A model generated the notes under the pieces. It made no database searches. It was given only the letters and a program-made list of their open reading frames with translations, and was not told the DNA's origin. From Ramlibacter sp. (GTDB lineage: Bacteria; Pseudomonadota; Gammaproteobacteria; Burkholderiales; Burkholderiaceae), in the NCBI GenBank assembly GCA_014376915.1, contig JACMQP010000234.1:1-5284 (forward strand): a stretch of 5,284 nt of DNA. The letters run 5' to 3'. Below are positions 1-5,023 of the stretch, one piece after another; positions within the stretch are counted from its first letter, which is position 1; every line of letters starts with the position of its first letter. A program made the position numbers and the translations under genes.

Positions 1-207
1 AAGGCCTATCGCAAGCTCGCGCGCCAGCACCACCCGGACATGTCCAAGGCGCCAAACGCCGAAGCCCGCTTCAAGGAAGTAGCAGAGGCCTATGCGACGC
101 TCAAAGATTCCGAAAAACGCGCAGCCTATGATGAGCTGGGTCGCCGGCCCGCCGCATGCGCGGCAGCACCTCGTCGACGGGGGCCCGGGCGGACTCGAAG
201 CCGATGA
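1..207 (+). pseudogene. CbpA/DnaJ-type co-chaperone, J-domain remnant
   Basis: The reading frame is open from base 1 to the TGA at 205-207 and enters already inside a J domain, so the start lies left of the window. Residues 1-13 give helix II and the HPD loop ([16 protein letters not shown] at residues 11-13), the Hsp70/DnaK-stimulating motif. Helix III and the start of helix IV follow, ending in AAYDELGRR (residues 41-49). Full CbpA/DnaJ proteins continue with a linker and C-terminal substrate-binding domains of some 200 residues or more. Here the last 19 or so codons after about base 148 are the antisense of a universal stress gene and read as Pro/Arg/Ala-rich nonsense. The chaperone part is therefore lost, and any product would be a bare J domain with a junk tail. 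J-domain identity is certain; assignment to CbpA rather than DnaJ rests on the [15 protein letters not shown] style and is moderate. Confidence 0.8.
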
Positions 208-346
208 CCCAGCCCAGCTCGTCCATGACATGCACCAGCCGCAGCCGCGCGCCCAGCGCCTGCGCCAGCCGGATCGCCTCCTGCAGCGCGTTGTTGGAGC
301 CCGGGCTGCCGTCCACCGCGACCAGGATCTTGTGGAATCGGGACAT
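101..346 (-). pseudogene. Universal stress protein, 3'-truncated
   Basis: From the ATG at 346 the protein reads MSRFHKILVAVDGSPGSNNA, the first strand and nucleotide-binding loop of the UspA fold, followed by helix 1 and LRLVHVMDE (strand 2). Recognisable sequence stops near residue 68 (MRRAG). The remaining 13 residues to the TGA at 101-103 are antisense J-domain sequence. Single-domain USPs are about 140-160 residues; this one is 81 and lacks the C-terminal half with the G-x2-G-x9-G(S/T) ATP motif, so it is probably non-functional. The ATG is preferred over an in-frame TTG at 361 because TGAGG (360-356) lies 9 bases before it. The TTG overlaps the stop of the FNR gene (TTGA). The start is 11 bases after that stop, so it was the last gene of the receiver-FNR operon. 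It most resembles the intact USP at 4528-4998 in layout (MRRAG against MREAG). Confidence 0.8.
138..152. other. Rearrangement junction fusing two convergent genes
   Basis: On the + strand recognisable J-domain coding continues to GRR (codons 139-147). On the - strand recognisable USP coding reaches MRRAG (157-143). The two therefore meet or overlap by a few bases at about 143-147, which could be a short microhomology. No transposase, target duplication or terminal inverted repeat is visible at the join. A deletion that removed the 3' ends of both genes and whatever lay between them is the simplest reading. An inversion endpoint or an assembly chimera would look the same from here. Confidence 0.65.
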
Positions 347-357
347 CGCGCTGCGCC

Positions 358-1155
358 TCAATGCATGCGCAACTCGAGCACGCGGGACAGGGCGACCATG
401 TCGGTGATGCGAATGTGGCGCTTGTCGACTTCGAGCAGGTGCTGGTGCTGGAAGCCGGAGAAGGTACGGCTGACGGTCTCCAGCGTCATGCCCAGGTAGC
501 TGCCGATCTCCGCGCGCGACATCCTCAGGTGGAACTCGGTGGCGGAATAGCCGCGCGCCTTGAGCCGCTGCGACAGGTTCAGCAGGAAGGCCGACAGCCG
601 CTCCTCCGCGTTCATGCTGCCCAGCAGCAGCATCAGGCTGTGTTCGCGCACGATCTCACGGCTCATCAGGCGGCTGACCACATGCTGCATGCCACTGTTG
701 GCGGCCGACAGCTCGCTCAGGTGAACATAGGGAATGCTGCAGACCTCGGTATCCTCCAGCGCGGTGGCGCTGCTGGCGTGCGTGCCCTGGGCCAGGCCGT
801 CCAGGCCCATCAGCTCGCCGGCCATGTAGAAGCCGCTCACCTGCTCGCGGCCGTCGGACAGCGTGAGGCTGGTCTTGAAGGTGCCGCTGCGCACGGCGTA
901 GATGTACTTGAAACGATCGCCCTCGCGGTAGATCTGCTGGCCCGCCTTGACCCGGTGCCGGCTGAACATCATGCTGTCTAGCCGTTCGACGTCGCTGCCG
1001 GCCATGCCGCAAGGCAGGCACAGCTCACGCAGATGGCAAGCCGAGCAGTTGGTCTTGAGCGTCGGCAGCGGCGCGCTGGCGCGGGCCGGGACGACCGCAA
1101 CCACGGGCACGACGCGGGGGCTGAGCACAGGCGCTTCGAGTATGGCGATGGACAT
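358..1155 (-). CDS. fnr: FNR-type oxygen-sensing transcriptional activator (Crp/Fnr family)
   Basis: This 265-residue cytoplasmic regulator is expected to hold an oxygen-labile [4Fe-4S] cluster and, when anaerobic, to dimerise and activate or repress respiratory and stress genes. Residues 37-49 carry C37-x2-C40-x5-C46-x2-C49. The first three match the FNR spacing (Cys20, 23, 29 in E. coli), and C139 in EDTEVCSIP matches Cys122. A cyclic-nucleotide-binding-like beta roll spans about 60-150, the dimer helix about 155-180, and the winged helix about 185-255. The recognition helix TLETVSR has E226, S229 and R230, equal to E. coli E209, S212 and R213, predicting TTGAT half-sites. A 36-residue Pro/Ala/Val-rich N-terminal extension is longer than in E. 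coli FNR (250 residues). The ATG is 20 bases after the receiver stop with a strong SD, so the two genes are co-transcribed. Fnr, Anr or Btr are equivalent names in other groups. Confidence 0.93.
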   Translation of the reverse strand: MSIAILEAPVLSPRVVPVVAVVPARASAPLPTLKTNCSACHLRELCLPCGMAGSDVERLDSMMFSRHRVKAGQQIYREGDRFKYIYAVRSGTFKTSLTLSDGREQVSGFYMAGELMGLDGLAQGTHASSATALEDTEVCSIPYVHLSELSAANSGMQHVVSRLMSREIVREHSLMLLLGSMNAEERLSAFLLNLSQRLKARGYSATEFHLRMSRAEIGSYLGMTLETVSRTFSGFQHQHLLEVDKRHIRITDMVALSRVLELRMH

Positions 1156-1161
1156 GGTGAA

Positions 1162-1169
1162 CTCCTCCT
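1162..1169 (-). promoter_or_regulatory. Strong Shine-Dalgarno of the FNR gene
   Basis: Read on the - strand this is AGGAGGAG, ending 6 bases before the ATG at 1155. It is the best ribosome-binding site in the window, fixes the FNR start, and suggests FNR is translated more efficiently than the receiver gene ahead of it, whose own start has only a weak site. Confidence 0.85.
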
Positions 1170-1175
1170 GAATGT

Positions 1176-1568
1176 TTAGGCGGTAGCGGCGCGGCCGCTG
1201 TTGGCCACTGCCTGCGCGAGCTGGTCGAATTCGATGCTCTTGTCCAGGAAGCCGGCGGCTCCGTAAGACAGGTAGCGCTTGCGATAGGCCGGGCTGGCGT
1301 TGTTGCTGAAGACAATCACCGAGATCTCGGGGGCGGCGCTGCGCAGGACCCGCAGCACTTCCAGCCCGGTACCGCCGTCGAGCTGAACATCCAGCACGAC
1401 CACGTGCGGACGGACCGACAGGATGCCGTCGATCGACCCCGCGGGAGTGCTGGCTTCACCGACGACCACCATCTGCGCCGCAGTCAGCAGCGCTGCGACC
1501 CGCTCGCGGATCAGACGGGAGTCGTCCGCGAGGAACACCCGCAGGGGCTTGTGGTTGCTTTGGACCAT
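1176..1568 (-). CDS. Single-domain (receiver-only) response regulator
   Basis: The 130-residue product is one CheY-like receiver with no output domain. The acidic pair is D15-D16 (FLADDSR), the phospho-acceptor D60 (VVVLDVQLDGG), the switch Ser S88 (VIVFSNN), and the conserved lysine K110 in GAAGFLDKS. The GAAGxLDK style is that of NarL/FixJ-class receivers, but the protein stops about 20 residues later at a TAA, where those regulators continue into a helix-turn-helix. The nearby HisKA_3-type kinase (2727-4256) is the obvious candidate phosphodonor, though a USP gene and a 188-base gap separate them. The start is uncertain: ATG 1568 (MVQSNHKPL) has GGGAC about 10 bases upstream, while an in-frame ATG at 1604 adds 12 residues (MLPGRPARDTSC) without a clear SD. 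The gene is first in an operon with FNR, 20 bases downstream. Confidence 0.88.
   Translation of the reverse strand: MVQSNHKPLRVFLADDSRLIRERVAALLTAAQMVVVGEASTPAGSIDGILSVRPHVVVLDVQLDGGTGLEVLRVLRSAAPEISVIVFSNNASPAYRKRYLSYGAAGFLDKSIEFDQLAQAVANSGRAATA
1185..1199 (-). repeat. GC-rich hairpin at the 3' end of the receiver gene
   Basis: AGCGGC and GCCGCT form a perfect 6-bp stem around a 3-base loop, inside the last codons of the receiver and about 30 bases before the FNR start codon. It could stabilise or partly attenuate the message between the two genes. There is no U-tract, so it is not a classical terminator, and short GC stems are common at this base composition. Confidence 0.3.
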
Positions 1569-1658
1569 GCATGAAGTGTCCCGCGCCGGGCGCCCCGGCA
1601 ACATCAGCCGACACTGAGTCGGGCCCTCGGCGGAATCCGGTTTGCGGCCTCAGCACCG

Positions 1659-1683
1659 CCTAGGCGGGCTAGGACGATTCCTA
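1659..1683. repeat. Three phased, alternating CCTAG/CTAGG half-sites, possible operator
   Basis: CCTAG at 1659-1663 and CTAGG at 1669-1673 form an inverted repeat with a 5-base spacer. TAGGA at 1670-1674 and TCCTA at 1679-1683 form a second one with a 4-base spacer that shares the middle arm. The half-sites begin 10 bases apart, about one helical turn, so they lie on one face of the DNA. CTAG is generally rare in bacterial DNA, and two copies here lie 10 bases apart. They sit about 55-115 bases upstream of the receiver start codons. Which protein might bind is unknown. Confidence 0.35.
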
Positions 1684-1759
1684 CGGCCTCCAGCATCAGC
1701 ACGACCGTAGCCAGGCAGCGGCGCGGCCGGCAGCGGCACGAAGCCGAACATCGAGCGGT

Positions 1760-1778
1760 CCGGCGCGGGCGACGCCGG
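1760..1778 (-). terminator. Weak candidate terminator hairpin after the tandem USP gene
   Basis: On the - strand CCGGCG and CGCCGG form a 6-bp stem with a 7-base loop starting 15 bases after the TAA of the tandem USP gene. No run of T follows, so intrinsic termination is doubtful; Rho-dependent termination or read-through into the receiver operon are equally possible. Confidence 0.25.
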
Positions 1779-1792
1779 TCGCAGGGCGGCAG

Positions 1793-2632
1793 TTAACGGG
1801 TCATGAGCACGGGCAGCGTCATCGACCGCAGCACCGTGCGCGAAGCGCCGCCCAGCACCCACTCGCGGGCCCGGTTATGGCCGTAGCAGCCCATCACCAG
1901 CAGGTCGGCCTCAAGGTCGAACGCCCGCGACAGCAGCAACTCGCCGACGGTTTCGGGCTCGTCGCCCTGGCGGTGCCAGGTGGCCTCGACGCCGTGCTGG
2001 CGCAGGTAACCCGGCAAGTCGAGCCGGTCGCCGCTCACCGCCTCGTCTGGCGTAGTCCAGGAGACGATGTGGACCCGCCTGGCGCACTGCAGCAGCGGCA
2101 TGGCCGCAGCGACGGCGCGGGCCGCCTCACGCGTGGGCTTCCAGGCGATCGCCACCGTCTCGCCGACCTTAGCGGGCGTGCCCGCGTACGGCAGAATCAG
2201 CGCCGGCTTGCCGCTGTACGCCATGACCGTCTCGGCAAAATCGGCCGGTACCCCGCCGCTGGCCGCCTCGGCAGGGTCGCTCTGGCCCAGCACCAGCAAG
2301 TCGGCATACAGCGCCTGCTGCGCGAACACCGGCAGCATCGGGTCGTCCTGGACATCGGCCCAGGTCGGCCGCACGGCCGCAGCTGCGGCCACGTGGTCGA
2401 AGCGCTGACGCGCCGCCTTGCGCCGGTCGTCGTCGAGGTCGCGCAGCGGCGCGACGATAGCGCCGCCGCCTTCGGGCGCGAACGGCATCACCAGCAGCGC
2501 CGAGGTCACGGCGTACAGCGCGGTGACGCCGGCGCCTTGCGCCTGCGCAATGCTGCAGGCCAGTTCCAGCCGGCGCTGGGCCGCCGCCGTGGCGTCCATG
2601 TGCACCAGCAATCGGGTCAGCGACGTTTTCAT
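1793..2632 (-). CDS. Tandem-domain universal stress protein
   Basis: The 279-residue cytoplasmic protein has two UspA folds. The N-terminal domain (about 1-148) starts TRLLVHMDAT and ends in GKPALILPY. It lacks a glycine ATP motif (LVLGQSDPAEAAS instead), so this half probably does not bind nucleotide. The C-terminal domain (about 157-279) begins ETVAIAWKPTREAARAV and contains GCYGHNRAREWVLGGAS (G248-x2-G251-x9-G261), close to the family G-x2-G-x9-G(S/T) motif, then ends LPVLMTR. The organisation is like UspE and the alphaproteobacterial two-domain USPs, which act in starvation, oxidative stress and hypoxia; the molecular activity is usually unknown. The ATG at 2632 is chosen because AGGA lies 7 bases upstream; an in-frame GTG at 2665 would add MKELATPQEKS. 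It follows the kinase stop by 94 bases on the same strand, probably in one transcript. Confidence 0.9.
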   Translation of the reverse strand: MKTSLTRLLVHMDATAAAQRRLELACSIAQAQGAGVTALYAVTSALLVMPFAPEGGGAIVAPLRDLDDDRRKAARQRFDHVAAAAAVRPTWADVQDDPMLPVFAQQALYADLLVLGQSDPAEAASGGVPADFAETVMAYSGKPALILPYAGTPAKVGETVAIAWKPTREAARAVAAAMPLLQCARRVHIVSWTTPDEAVSGDRLDLPGYLRQHGVEATWHRQGDEPETVGELLLSRAFDLEADLLVMGCYGHNRAREWVLGGASRTVLRSMTLPVLMTR

Positions 2633-2639
2633 GGATTTT

Positions 2640-2643
2640 TCCT
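2640..2643 (-). promoter_or_regulatory. Shine-Dalgarno deciding the tandem USP start
   Basis: AGGA on the - strand lies 7 bases before the ATG at 2632, followed by an A-rich spacer. It favours this ATG over the upstream in-frame GTG at 2665. Confidence 0.6.
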
Positions 2644-2726
2644 GGGGGGTTGCAAGTTCCTTCACCTTAAAGCGACCGGGGTGGCGCCGGCTTGACCCAC
2701 CTCAAGCAGCAGCCGCGCGCAGGAGT

Positions 2727-4256
2727 TCAGCCGGCGCGGTTTCCCCGGTCCAGCGGCACCAGCACTTCGACCCGGGTGCCCTGCCCCGGCACGCTCAGCA
2801 CGCTCACCGTGCCCTTGACCAGGTCGGCGCGTTCTTTAAAGCCCAGCAGGCCGAGCGAACCTGGCTTGCGCGGCGCGGCGGTGTCGAAGCCGCGGCCGTC
2901 GTCCTCGACCGTCACCTGAATACCCCACTTCACGTCCTCGATCCGGATTGCTGCACGGGTCGCTCCGGCGTGCTTGCCGACGTTGACCAGCGACTCCTGC
3001 ACGATGCGGAACACGGCCGTCGCGTACGGCTCCGCCAGCTCCAGATCCTCACTGGCCGTCACCTTGCAAGGCACGCCGTGGCGGGCGGTGAAGTTGCCGG
3101 CCAGCCAGTCGATCGCCGGCACCAGCCCGAGGTCGTCGAGCAGCAGCGGCCGCAAGTCGGCAGCGATGCGGCGGGTCGCGGCGATGGTGCCGTCCAGCAT
3201 GGCCAGCATTTCGGACAACTTGGCGACGGCGGCCTGTGGATTGGCAACGCCGTTGTCGCGCACCCAGTTGGTGTCCATCTTCAGCGCCGTCAGCGATTGC
3301 GCCAGCTCGTCGTGCAGCTCGCGGGCAACCCGCGTCTTTTCTTCCTCGCGGATCGCGTTGGCGGCCGCGGCGAAAGCGCTGCGCTCTTCCTGGGCCCGCA
3401 CCCGCTCGGTGACATCGCGCAGGATCACCGTGAAGAGCTTGCCCTCGGCTGTCTGCAGCTGGGAGATCGACGCGTCCATCGGAAACTCCTCGCCGTCGGC
3501 GCGCTGGCCGTAGATCACGGTGGTGTCGCCCATCCGCCGGGAAGTGACCCCGGTCTCGCCGAAGCGGCGCACGTGGCGGTCGTGGGCGGCGCGAAAGCGC
3601 TGCGGCATCAGCCGTTCCATCGGCTGGCCCAGGACGGCGTCGCTCGGCCAGCCGAAGATCTTTTCGGCGGCGCCGTTGTAAAGGCAGATCCGCTGCGACT
3701 CGTCCACGGTGATGATCGCGTCCATCGCCGAATCGAGCAGCCCGCTCAGCCGGGCCGCCAGCCGCGCGTGGTCCTCCTCGGCGTGCAGCCGCTCGCTGAT
3801 GTCGCGCAGGATCACGGTGAACAGCTTACCGCCGGGCGTGTCCATGTGCGAAATCGAGGCGTCCAGCGGAAACTCCTCGCCGTTGGCGCGCAGGCCGTAG
3901 ACCAAGGTGCGCGCGCCCATGCGGCGGGCCGTGGCCCCGGTGTGGCCGAAGTGCTCGACATGACCGGCGTGGCTGGCCCGGAACCGGCTGGGAATCAGCC
4001 GGCCCAGCGGCTGGCCCAGGATGTCCTGGCGCGGCCAGCCGAAGATCTTTTCCGCCGCGGCGTTGTACAGCACGACCCTCTGCTGCTCGTCCACCGTGAT
4101 GATGGCGTCCATGGCCGAATCCAGCACCCCGGCCAGCAACGCCGCGGCACTGCCTGCGCTGCCGTCAAGCGAACCGGGATGGAGACTGTTGAGGAATTGA
4201 AACGGCACGAGAGGCGCAACGGGCTGAAAACCTGAATTTACAGCACCCGGCCGCAA
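2727..4256 (-). CDS. Cytoplasmic sensor histidine kinase with two PAS domains (NarX/FixL-like mix)
   Basis: Up to 509 residues, with no signal peptide or membrane helix, so a soluble sensor. Order: N-terminal linker (1-40), PAS1 (about 41-155), PAS2 (about 170-285), short coiled linker, HisKA_3 dimerisation domain with phospho-accepting H315 (ARELHDELAQ), and HATPase_c with N-box N425 (ESLVNVGKHA), G1 box EDDGRGFD (451-458) and G2 box around 466-476 (GSLGLLGFKER). HisKA_3 kinases normally phosphorylate NarL-type regulators. Both PAS domains carry RFRAxHxxHV; H96 and H225 align with the heme ligands of FixL (His200) and DosP (His77), so gas or redox sensing is plausible but unproven. The start is unclear: an in-frame stop at 4266-4268 leaves TTG 4256 or GTG 4208, neither with a clear SD; all domains are inside either choice. 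It is divergent from the USP at 4528 and leads the tandem USP. Confidence 0.92.
   Translation of the reverse strand: MRPGAVNSGFQPVAPLVPFQFLNSLHPGSLDGSAGSAAALLAGVLDSAMDAIITVDEQQRVVLYNAAAEKIFGWPRQDILGQPLGRLIPSRFRASHAGHVEHFGHTGATARRMGARTLVYGLRANGEEFPLDASISHMDTPGGKLFTVILRDISERLHAEEDHARLAARLSGLLDSAMDAIITVDESQRICLYNGAAEKIFGWPSDAVLGQPMERLMPQRFRAAHDRHVRRFGETGVTSRRMGDTTVIYGQRADGEEFPMDASISQLQTAEGKLFTVILRDVTERVRAQEERSAFAAAANAIREEEKTRVARELHDELAQSLTALKMDTNWVRDNGVANPQAAVAKLSEMLAMLDGTIAATRRIAADLRPLLLDDLGLVPAIDWLAGNFTARHGVPCKVTASEDLELAEPYATAVFRIVQESLVNVGKHAGATRAAIRIEDVKWGIQVTVEDDGRGFDTAAPRKPGSLGLLGFKERADLVKGTVSVLSVPGQGTRVEVLVPLDRGNRAG
3405..4124 (-). repeat. Tandem duplication of the PAS domain within the kinase gene
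   Basis: Residues 45-155 and 174-284 align without gaps at a constant offset of 129 residues (387 bases; copies at 3792-4124 and 3405-3737). My hand count gives about 77 of 111 identical, including LDSAMDAIITVDE, AAEKIFGWP, RRMG, GEEFP and GKLFTVILRD. This is far closer than usual for neighbouring PAS domains and points to a fairly recent internal duplication. Confidence 0.85.
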
Positions 4257-4446
4257 GCCCGGCCGTCAGCCGGTCAGCAACGCGCGGGCGTCCCCGCCGG
4301 GTGGAACGGTCCCAGCGGATTGCGCTGCTGCTCGACCCGGTTGACCTGCGGCCAGCCGCAAGCAGGACGGCGGCTGGCAGGTTGGCTCTCATGCGCCGAC
4401 TGTGGTTGCACTGCCCGGCCGGTATTGACGACCGCCAAGCGCACGC
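4257..4446. other. Divergent intergenic region between the kinase and the USP-DUF883 genes
   Basis: No credible gene is seen in these 190 bases; the open frames crossing it are shadows with no family features. It must carry the kinase promoter (- strand) and upstream regulatory DNA for the + strand USP. A degenerate FNR-like site (TTGAC-GACC-GCCAA, 4425-4438, 7 of 10 consensus positions) lies 22 bases, two helical turns, before the good box at 4447. No clear sigma-70 promoter for the kinase is evident. Confidence 0.6.
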
Positions 4447-4460
4447 TTGATGCATGTCAA
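4447..4460 (+). promoter_or_regulatory. FNR/Anr box upstream of the USP gene
   Basis: TTGAT-GCAT-GTCAA matches the FNR consensus TTGAT-N4-ATCAA at 9 of 10 positions and is palindromic except for that base. Its centre is 4453.5. A class II FNR promoter centred at -41.5 would start transcription near 4495, giving a 33-base leader to the ATG at 4528. The hexamer at the matching -10 position (4483-4488, GACACT) fits TATAAT at only 3 of 6, as is common for activator-dependent promoters. The FNR encoded at 358-1155 has the recognition residues for this site. Being divergent, the box might also act on the kinase gene, 190 bases away on the other side. Confidence 0.75.
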
Positions 4461-4516
4461 CCGGCCTGGCTTGCCGCCGGCGGACACTGAGTCCATCATC
4501 ATCGAAGGCAAGAAGC

Positions 4517-4522
4517 AAGGAA
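4517..4522 (+). promoter_or_regulatory. Shine-Dalgarno deciding the USP start
   Basis: AAGGAA ends 5 bases before ATG 4528. It rules out the longer reading from TTG 4447, which would begin inside the FNR box. Confidence 0.75.
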
Positions 4523-4527
4523 CGGTC

Positions 4528-4998
4528 ATGTACAAGCGAATCCTGGTCCCGGTCGACGGCAGCCCTACCTCCACCAAGGCGCTGACCGCCGCCTTGCAGC
4601 TGGCCCGCGACGGCGGCGGCCGCGTGCTGCTGCTCCATGTCGTGGAGGAGATGGCCTTCGTCGACGGCTACGACCTGTATGGCGGCCAGGCGGGCGAGCT
4701 GCTAAAGGTAATGCGAGAGGCCGGCGCGAAGGTGCTGGACGAAGCATTGGCGATCGCCCAGTCCGCCGGCGTCGAAGCCGACAAGCAGCTGTTCGACCGC
4801 TTCGGCGAACGACTGGGCGAAATCGTTGCCAATGCCGCCCGCGAATGGAAGGCCGACCTGATCGTGCTCGGGACCCATGGCCGCCGCGGCATCGGCCGCG
4901 TGCTGCTTGGCAGCGGCGCCGAACAGATCATCCGGCTGGCGCCGACACCGGTGCTGGTCATCCGCTCCGGCGACGAAACCATACCGCAGCCCGCCTGA
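4528..4998 (+). CDS. Single-domain universal stress protein, UspA family, ATP-binding type
   Basis: A 156-residue cytoplasmic protein with one complete UspA fold, the usual family length. It opens MYKRILVPVDGSPTSTKAL with D10 in the nucleotide loop, has strand 2 GRVLLLHVVEE, and the core strand ADLIVLGTHGRRG. The ATP motif is exact: G115-x2-G118-x9-G128-S129, followed by AEQIIRLAPTPVLVIRS. Members with this motif bind ATP and probably act as stress-dependent signalling or protective proteins; the substrate or partner is not known. The gene is preceded by an FNR box and a good SD, and is followed 25 bases later by the DUF883 gene, so the two likely form a low-oxygen-induced operon. It is the intact counterpart of the truncated USP at the left end and differs from the two-domain USP at 1793-2632. 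Confidence 0.93.
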   Translation: MYKRILVPVDGSPTSTKALTAALQLARDGGGRVLLLHVVEEMAFVDGYDLYGGQAGELLKVMREAGAKVLDEALAIAQSAGVEADKQLFDRFGERLGEIVANAAREWKADLIVLGTHGRRGIGRVLLGSGAEQIIRLAPTPVLVIRSGDETIPQPA

Positions 4999-5011
4999 GC
5001 GACCCATTCCC

Positions 5012-5017
5012 AAGGAG
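5012..5017 (+). promoter_or_regulatory. Shine-Dalgarno of the DUF883 gene
   Basis: AAGGAG lies 6 bases before ATG 5024, in the 25-base gap after the USP stop. With no room for a separate terminator, it supports co-transcription. Confidence 0.75.
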
Positions 5018-5023
5018 CAAACC

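Larger units (their letters stand above)
1605..1792. other. 188-base intergenic region upstream of the receiver-FNR operon
   Basis: No credible gene lies here. It must hold the promoter of the receiver-FNR-USP transcript (- strand) and the 3' end of the tandem USP transcript. I see no convincing sigma-70 pair and no TTGAT-N4-ATCAA FNR box. It contains a cluster of CTAGG/CCTA half-sites (1659-1683) and, 15 bases past the USP stop, a 6-bp stem with a 7-base loop at 1760-1778. Confidence 0.6.

Noticed and set aside
361..981. + strand open frame of 206 codons opposite the FNR gene.
   Set aside because: Shadow of the FNR reading frame; Ala/Gln/His/Leu-rich with no motif, no SD and no independent support.
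1698..1714. Sigma-54-like CTGGC-N8-TGCT on the - strand upstream of the receiver gene.
   Set aside because: GG-N10-GC with partial flanks is frequent in GC-rich DNA, the ACG part of the -24 element is missing, and no enhancer-binding protein gene is nearby.
2418..4235. Long + strand open frame of 605 codons opposite the kinase and tandem USP.
   Set aside because: It is antisense to two genes with unmistakable domains, is rich in Arg/His/Gln/Val typical of GC-rich shadow frames, contains repeats that mirror the PAS duplication, and shows no family feature of its own.
1610..4493. The 11-mer GACACTGAGTC occurs both near the receiver start (1610-1620) and near the USP start (4483-4493).
   Set aside because: In 5 kb read on both strands a few 11-base matches are expected by chance, and the copies point in opposite directions relative to their genes. 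No flanking similarity extends the match.
4447..4527. N-terminal extension of the single-domain USP from TTG 4447.
   Set aside because: It would start inside the FNR box, lacks an SD, and the family start MYKRILVPVDGS at 4528 has AAGGAA correctly placed.
1793..4998. Possible CRISPR, IS or prophage elements.
   Set aside because: No regularly spaced direct repeats, no transposase or integrase reading frame and no terminal inverted repeats were found; the only sizeable repeat is the PAS duplication inside the kinase.
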